Shown here: positions 3,264 through 6,056 of the stretch, in pieces
How the letters are laid out: every line of letters starts with the position of its first letter
How positions within the stretch are numbered: the stretch's first letter is position 1
Assembly: GCA_024684155.1 (NCBI GenBank)
Contig: JAIKXK010000229.1
Span: forward strand, 1 to 6,056
Source of the DNA: Lachnospiraceae bacterium
GTDB lineage: Bacteria > Bacillota > Clostridia > Lachnospirales > Lachnospiraceae
Direction of reading: 5' to 3'
Length of the DNA: 6,056 bases
Notes under the pieces: generated by a model
What the model saw: only the letters and a program-made list of their open reading frames with translations
The model's database searches: none
Told to the model about the DNA's origin: nothing
Position numbers and translations under genes: made by a program

Positions 3264-6056
3264 ATGAAAAAGAAATTATCTCTATTCTTATTATTGTTAG
3301 TATGCATTTCGTCAGTATTTGAAAATTCAATAACAGTTGCGGCAGCTCAAAGTCCAACTACTAATGAGTCTTCTTCCGAGGAAACAATTACAGCTTTTGA
3401 AGATTTGCCTGAGGAGACAATTTATACTGATTACAAACTTGGATTGGAACGATTGGAAGAGGAGTTCCCTAAACAGATTAGAGCGGAATTAGACTCTGGA
3501 GATGTTGAGACAATCAGTGTTTCTTGGGAATGTTTGGATAATTATGATGAAGATTTAGGCACATATTCATTTCAGCCGGTTTTGGACGAAGAGATTTTGG
3601 CTGAAGATGTAGAGCTTCCTACCATCACAGTTGTGGTAGCCAATAAAAGCGAAGGTACAATCGGTGGATATGTGGAGGAAGAAGAGGAGTTTGAAGCACC
3701 GGTTTCGGAAACTGTGATTGAAGATGAACTTCAAACTACTCCTCAGGATAGTTACTACAATGGATTTGAAGAAGGATATCTTCCTGTAGTTCGTGATCAG
3801 GGAAGTGAAGGTGCTTGCTGGTCGTTTGCATCTATTGGTGCAGTGGAAAGTGATTTGATTCGAAGCGGTTATGATAATCGAAATGTTGATTTATCAGAAT
3901 TGCAGTTAGCATATTTTTCCTCACATTTTTTTGATGACCCTAAAGACTGTCATGATGATGACGTTGTGTCATACAGTGGCTCTAATTATTTAAGCAACGG
4001 TGGAAATTCTACCATAGCATACCGTTATTTGGCAAATAAAGTAGGCGCAGTAAAAGAAGATTATGTACCATATCGTAAGGGTAGCACCTATGTACCGGAT
4101 GAAAAAAATGCCATTTCCCAGGATTATGCTCAGGTAAAGAGTGTCTATGTCATTTCTATCGATGATCGAACAGGAATAAAATCGGCTATCAGAGAACACG
4201 GTGGTGTAGCAGCATCGTTTTGTGCCTCAACAGGAACCGGTACATATACAAGAAATGGTGTATCAACCCCCTGTGAGGTTCGCTACAGTGCAATCCACAA
4301 TTCTTTTTATGGAACCTGTCCGACTACAAATCATGCAGTTATGCTTGTGGGATGGGATGATTATTTCCCGAAAGAAAACTTTTATGAAGGCTGTAAGCCG
4401 TCGAGTGATGGCGCCTGGCTGGTTCGGAACAGCTGGGGGTTGAATGACTATGGTTATGATGGATATTTCTGGCTTTCTTACGAGGATGCGGGACTGTTAT
4501 CCAGTGGACATGTAGTTGCCTATGATGCGGATAAGAATGTTTATGACAATAGTTATTCCTACGCATTTTCTCCAACTGCAAGTACAATTATTACGGTTGG
4601 AAGTGGACGAAAATTGGAACAGGATTACACGGTGGATATTGGCGAAGAGTTAAAAGCCGTAGGTTTTGAACTGTCCACTTCTGATGCAACGGTAAATGTA
4701 ACGGTGAAAGCAGGAAATAAAACCGCGGCTGGTAGAGTGCAAACAACTTTTGCGGGATATTATACTATTGTGCTCAATCAAGCGATTCGGATTGAACAGG
4801 ACAGTGAGCGCTCTGTAATTGTAGAATTTACTTTTACTTCTGATTCAAATATTGGAGTGATATGTGAAAACCCGGTAGGTAATTCTGCTGGAGGGATTCA
4901 TTATACTGGTTCACATGGAGGCGTAGCAAAATGGAATGGAACTCAAACACTAAGTTATGACCCGCGTGTTATTCTATTCACGAATAGTACGCCGCTTAAT
5001 AACAATGAAAAAGTGATTGAGTTAGAAGAAAACAGCATCACAAAGCACGCGGGGGAGACCTATCAAATTCGATTGACGGATTCTTCCGAAGTTTCAATCA
5101 CGGATTTGGAATGGACCAGTATTGATGAGGATGTCGCAACTGTAGATGCCAATGGATTAGTTACAGTTGGCTGTTACAAGGGTTCAACTGTGATTACAGG
5201 AACAGATCCGGCTACCGGACAAAAAGTGGAATTCAATGTTACGGTACAGCCTTATCGCATTAATTATGCGCTAGCCAATGACGTCCTTAATTCCACGAGA
5301 AGTGAAGTTTTTTATCCGGGAGATGAACAAAACTGTATATTGCCAATGACCTCCTTTTTTGGAAGAGCAGGCTATAGGCCAAAGTCTACATTATATTTGG
5401 ATGCGAGCTTTACTACAGCGGCAACATCAAGTGCTTTAATGAATAAAAACGAAGATGTTACCATTTATATAAATTGGACTGAAAATAAGATTCGTGTGAA
5501 ATATTACGTTCCCGCAACGAATGGGGGGAATTATGTTTTAGGAAGTTATAGTACTTCCAGTGCAAATCTAAGTGCGAAATCCCTTAGTGTTAACGATTGC
5601 CCTTATACTTTGCCGAGCGCTACAAATGCAAGTGTAAATCCCAACACCTATGCTCCCGAGGGGTATGAATTCTCTTACTGGTCCACGGATCCGGAAGGAA
5701 ATGACAGGGTGGATGAAGCAACAGAAGATTTTGTGTTCAATTTACATAGGGAATATTCCGCCGGTCTTAAAGGATGGAAGTATGTACAGAATACTTATAA
5801 CTGCTATTTATATCCACAGTATGAACGGACTGCCCCAAAGAATATTTCGGATGCATCGGTGTCCATCACCTTGGGAACTCAGAATACATATAATGGAAGT
5901 CAACAGAATGTGGTAATTTCTTCAGTGCAAGATGGTAATACGTTACTTCGTGAGGGTGTAGATTATCGCATTGTGTCCGGAGGCACTGCCACCAATGTAG
6001 GAAATGTGAATTTGACCATTGAGGGACTGGGAAATTATACCGGAACAAAGACAGTA
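3264..6056 (+). CDS. Secreted papain-like (C1A) cysteine protease with lectin-like, Big_2 and InlB-like surface modules, truncated by window edge
   Basis: An open frame of 931 codons with no stop before the right edge; AGGGAGGG at 3250-3257 sets ATG 3264. A signal peptide (MKKK, hydrophobic core LSLFLLLLVCIS, likely cleavage after AVAA near residue 28) is followed by an acidic propeptide to about residue 160. The catalytic domain (about 165-415) has DQGSEGACWSF with oxyanion Gln179 and nucleophile Cys185, TTNHAVMLVGW with His357, and LVRNSWG with Asn389, so all active-site residues are present. Residues about 416-575 match the lectin-like domain that follows bacterial C1 proteases. Residues about 582-662 are a Big_2-type Ig-like domain (LEWTSIDEDVATVDANGLVT). 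Two InlB-like repeats follow (about 663-740 and 742-852), then a module with YNGS and GNYTGT typical of surface proteins. It is an exported or cell-surface endopeptidase; substrate unknown. It is probably unrelated to the defence genes. Confidence 0.9.
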   Translation, partial: MKKKLSLFLLLLVCISSVFENSITVAAAQSPTTNESSSEETITAFEDLPEETIYTDYKLGLERLEEEFPKQIRAELDSGDVETISVSWECLDNYDEDLGTYSFQPVLDEEILAEDVELPTITVVVANKSEGTIGGYVEEEEEFEAPVSETVIEDELQTTPQDSYYNGFEEGYLPVVRDQGSEGACWSFASIGAVESDLIRSGYDNRNVDLSELQLAYFSSHFFDDPKDCHDDDVVSYSGSNYLSNGGNSTIAYRYLANKVGAVKEDYVPYRKGSTYVPDEKNAISQDYAQVKSVYVISIDDRTGIKSAIREHGGVAASFCASTGTGTYTRNGVSTPCEVRYSAIHNSFYGTCPTTNHAVMLVGWDDYFPKENFYEGCKPSSDGAWLVRNSWGLNDYGYDGYFWLSYEDAGLLSSGHVVAYDADKNVYDNSYSYAFSPTASTIITVGSGRKLEQDYTVDIGEELKAVGFELSTSDATVNVTVKAGNKTAAGRVQTTFAGYYTIVLNQAIRIEQDSERSVIVEFTFTSDSNIGVICENPVGNSAGGIHYTGSHGGVAKWNGTQTLSYDPRVILFTNSTPLNNNEKVIELEENSITKHAGETYQIRLTDSSEVSITDLEWTSIDEDVATVDANGLVTVGCYKGSTVITGTDPATGQKVEFNVTVQPYRINYALANDVLNSTRSEVFYPGDEQNCILPMTSFFGRAGYRPKSTLYLDASFTTAATSSALMNKNEDVTIYINWTENKIRVKYYVPATNGGNYVLGSYSTSSANLSAKSLSVNDCPYTLPSATNASVNPNTYAPEGYEFSYWSTDPEGNDRVDEATEDFVFNLHREYSAGLKGWKYVQNTYNCYLYPQYERTAPKNISDASVSITLGTQNTYNGSQQNVVISSVQDGNTLLREGVDYRIVSGGTATNVGNVNLTIEGLGNYTGTKTV

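Noticed and set aside
4222..4587. Short open frames on both strands within the protease
   Set aside because: They are shadows of the long protease frame, with no ribosome binding sites and unnatural composition.
1..6056. CRISPR array, tRNA, rRNA or insertion sequence
   Set aside because: No regularly spaced repeats, tRNA-like cloverleaf or transposase frame was seen on either strand.

Overview
The window looks like a low-GC Gram-positive gut bacterium, most likely a member of the Clostridia such as Lachnospiraceae. The reasons are the AT-rich coding sequence, strong AGGAGG-type ribosome binding sites, and a large secreted papain-like protease with lectin-like, bacterial Ig-like and repeat modules of the kind common in that group. 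The exact genus cannot be read from the sequence. All supported genes are on the + strand.

Positions 1 to about 2930 form an antiviral signalling cassette of the Thoeris type. It opens with the C-terminal end of ThsA (the SLOG ligand-sensing part; the effector domain lies off the left edge). Next come a first ThsB TIR-like protein (252-752), a disturbed stretch carrying a small two-helix membrane protein (about 759-1239), a second ThsB (1304-1783) and a longer protein with a canonical TIR domain behind an unfamiliar N-terminal half (1802-2929). From family knowledge, each TIR protein would sense infection and turn NAD+ into a cyclic ADP-ribose isomer, and ThsA would bind that signal and kill or arrest the cell by depleting NAD+. 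Three TIR proteins beside one ThsA suggest several sensors feeding one effector.

Positions 2930-3263 are intergenic. They hold a compact inverted-repeat element with possible short flanking direct repeats (2984-3047), a good sigma-A-like promoter (3114-3142) and a very strong intrinsic terminator (3204-3236). The terminator lies between that promoter and the next gene, so the stretch may encode a short RNA or an attenuated leader.

From 3264 to the right edge runs one open frame of 931 codons with no stop. It is a secreted cysteine protease of the papain (C1A) family with signal peptide, acidic propeptide, full catalytic residues, lectin-like domain, Big_2-like domain, InlB-like repeats and the start of a further surface module. 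Its base composition is visibly less AT-rich than the defence cassette, which fits the cassette having been acquired next to a resident surface-protein gene.
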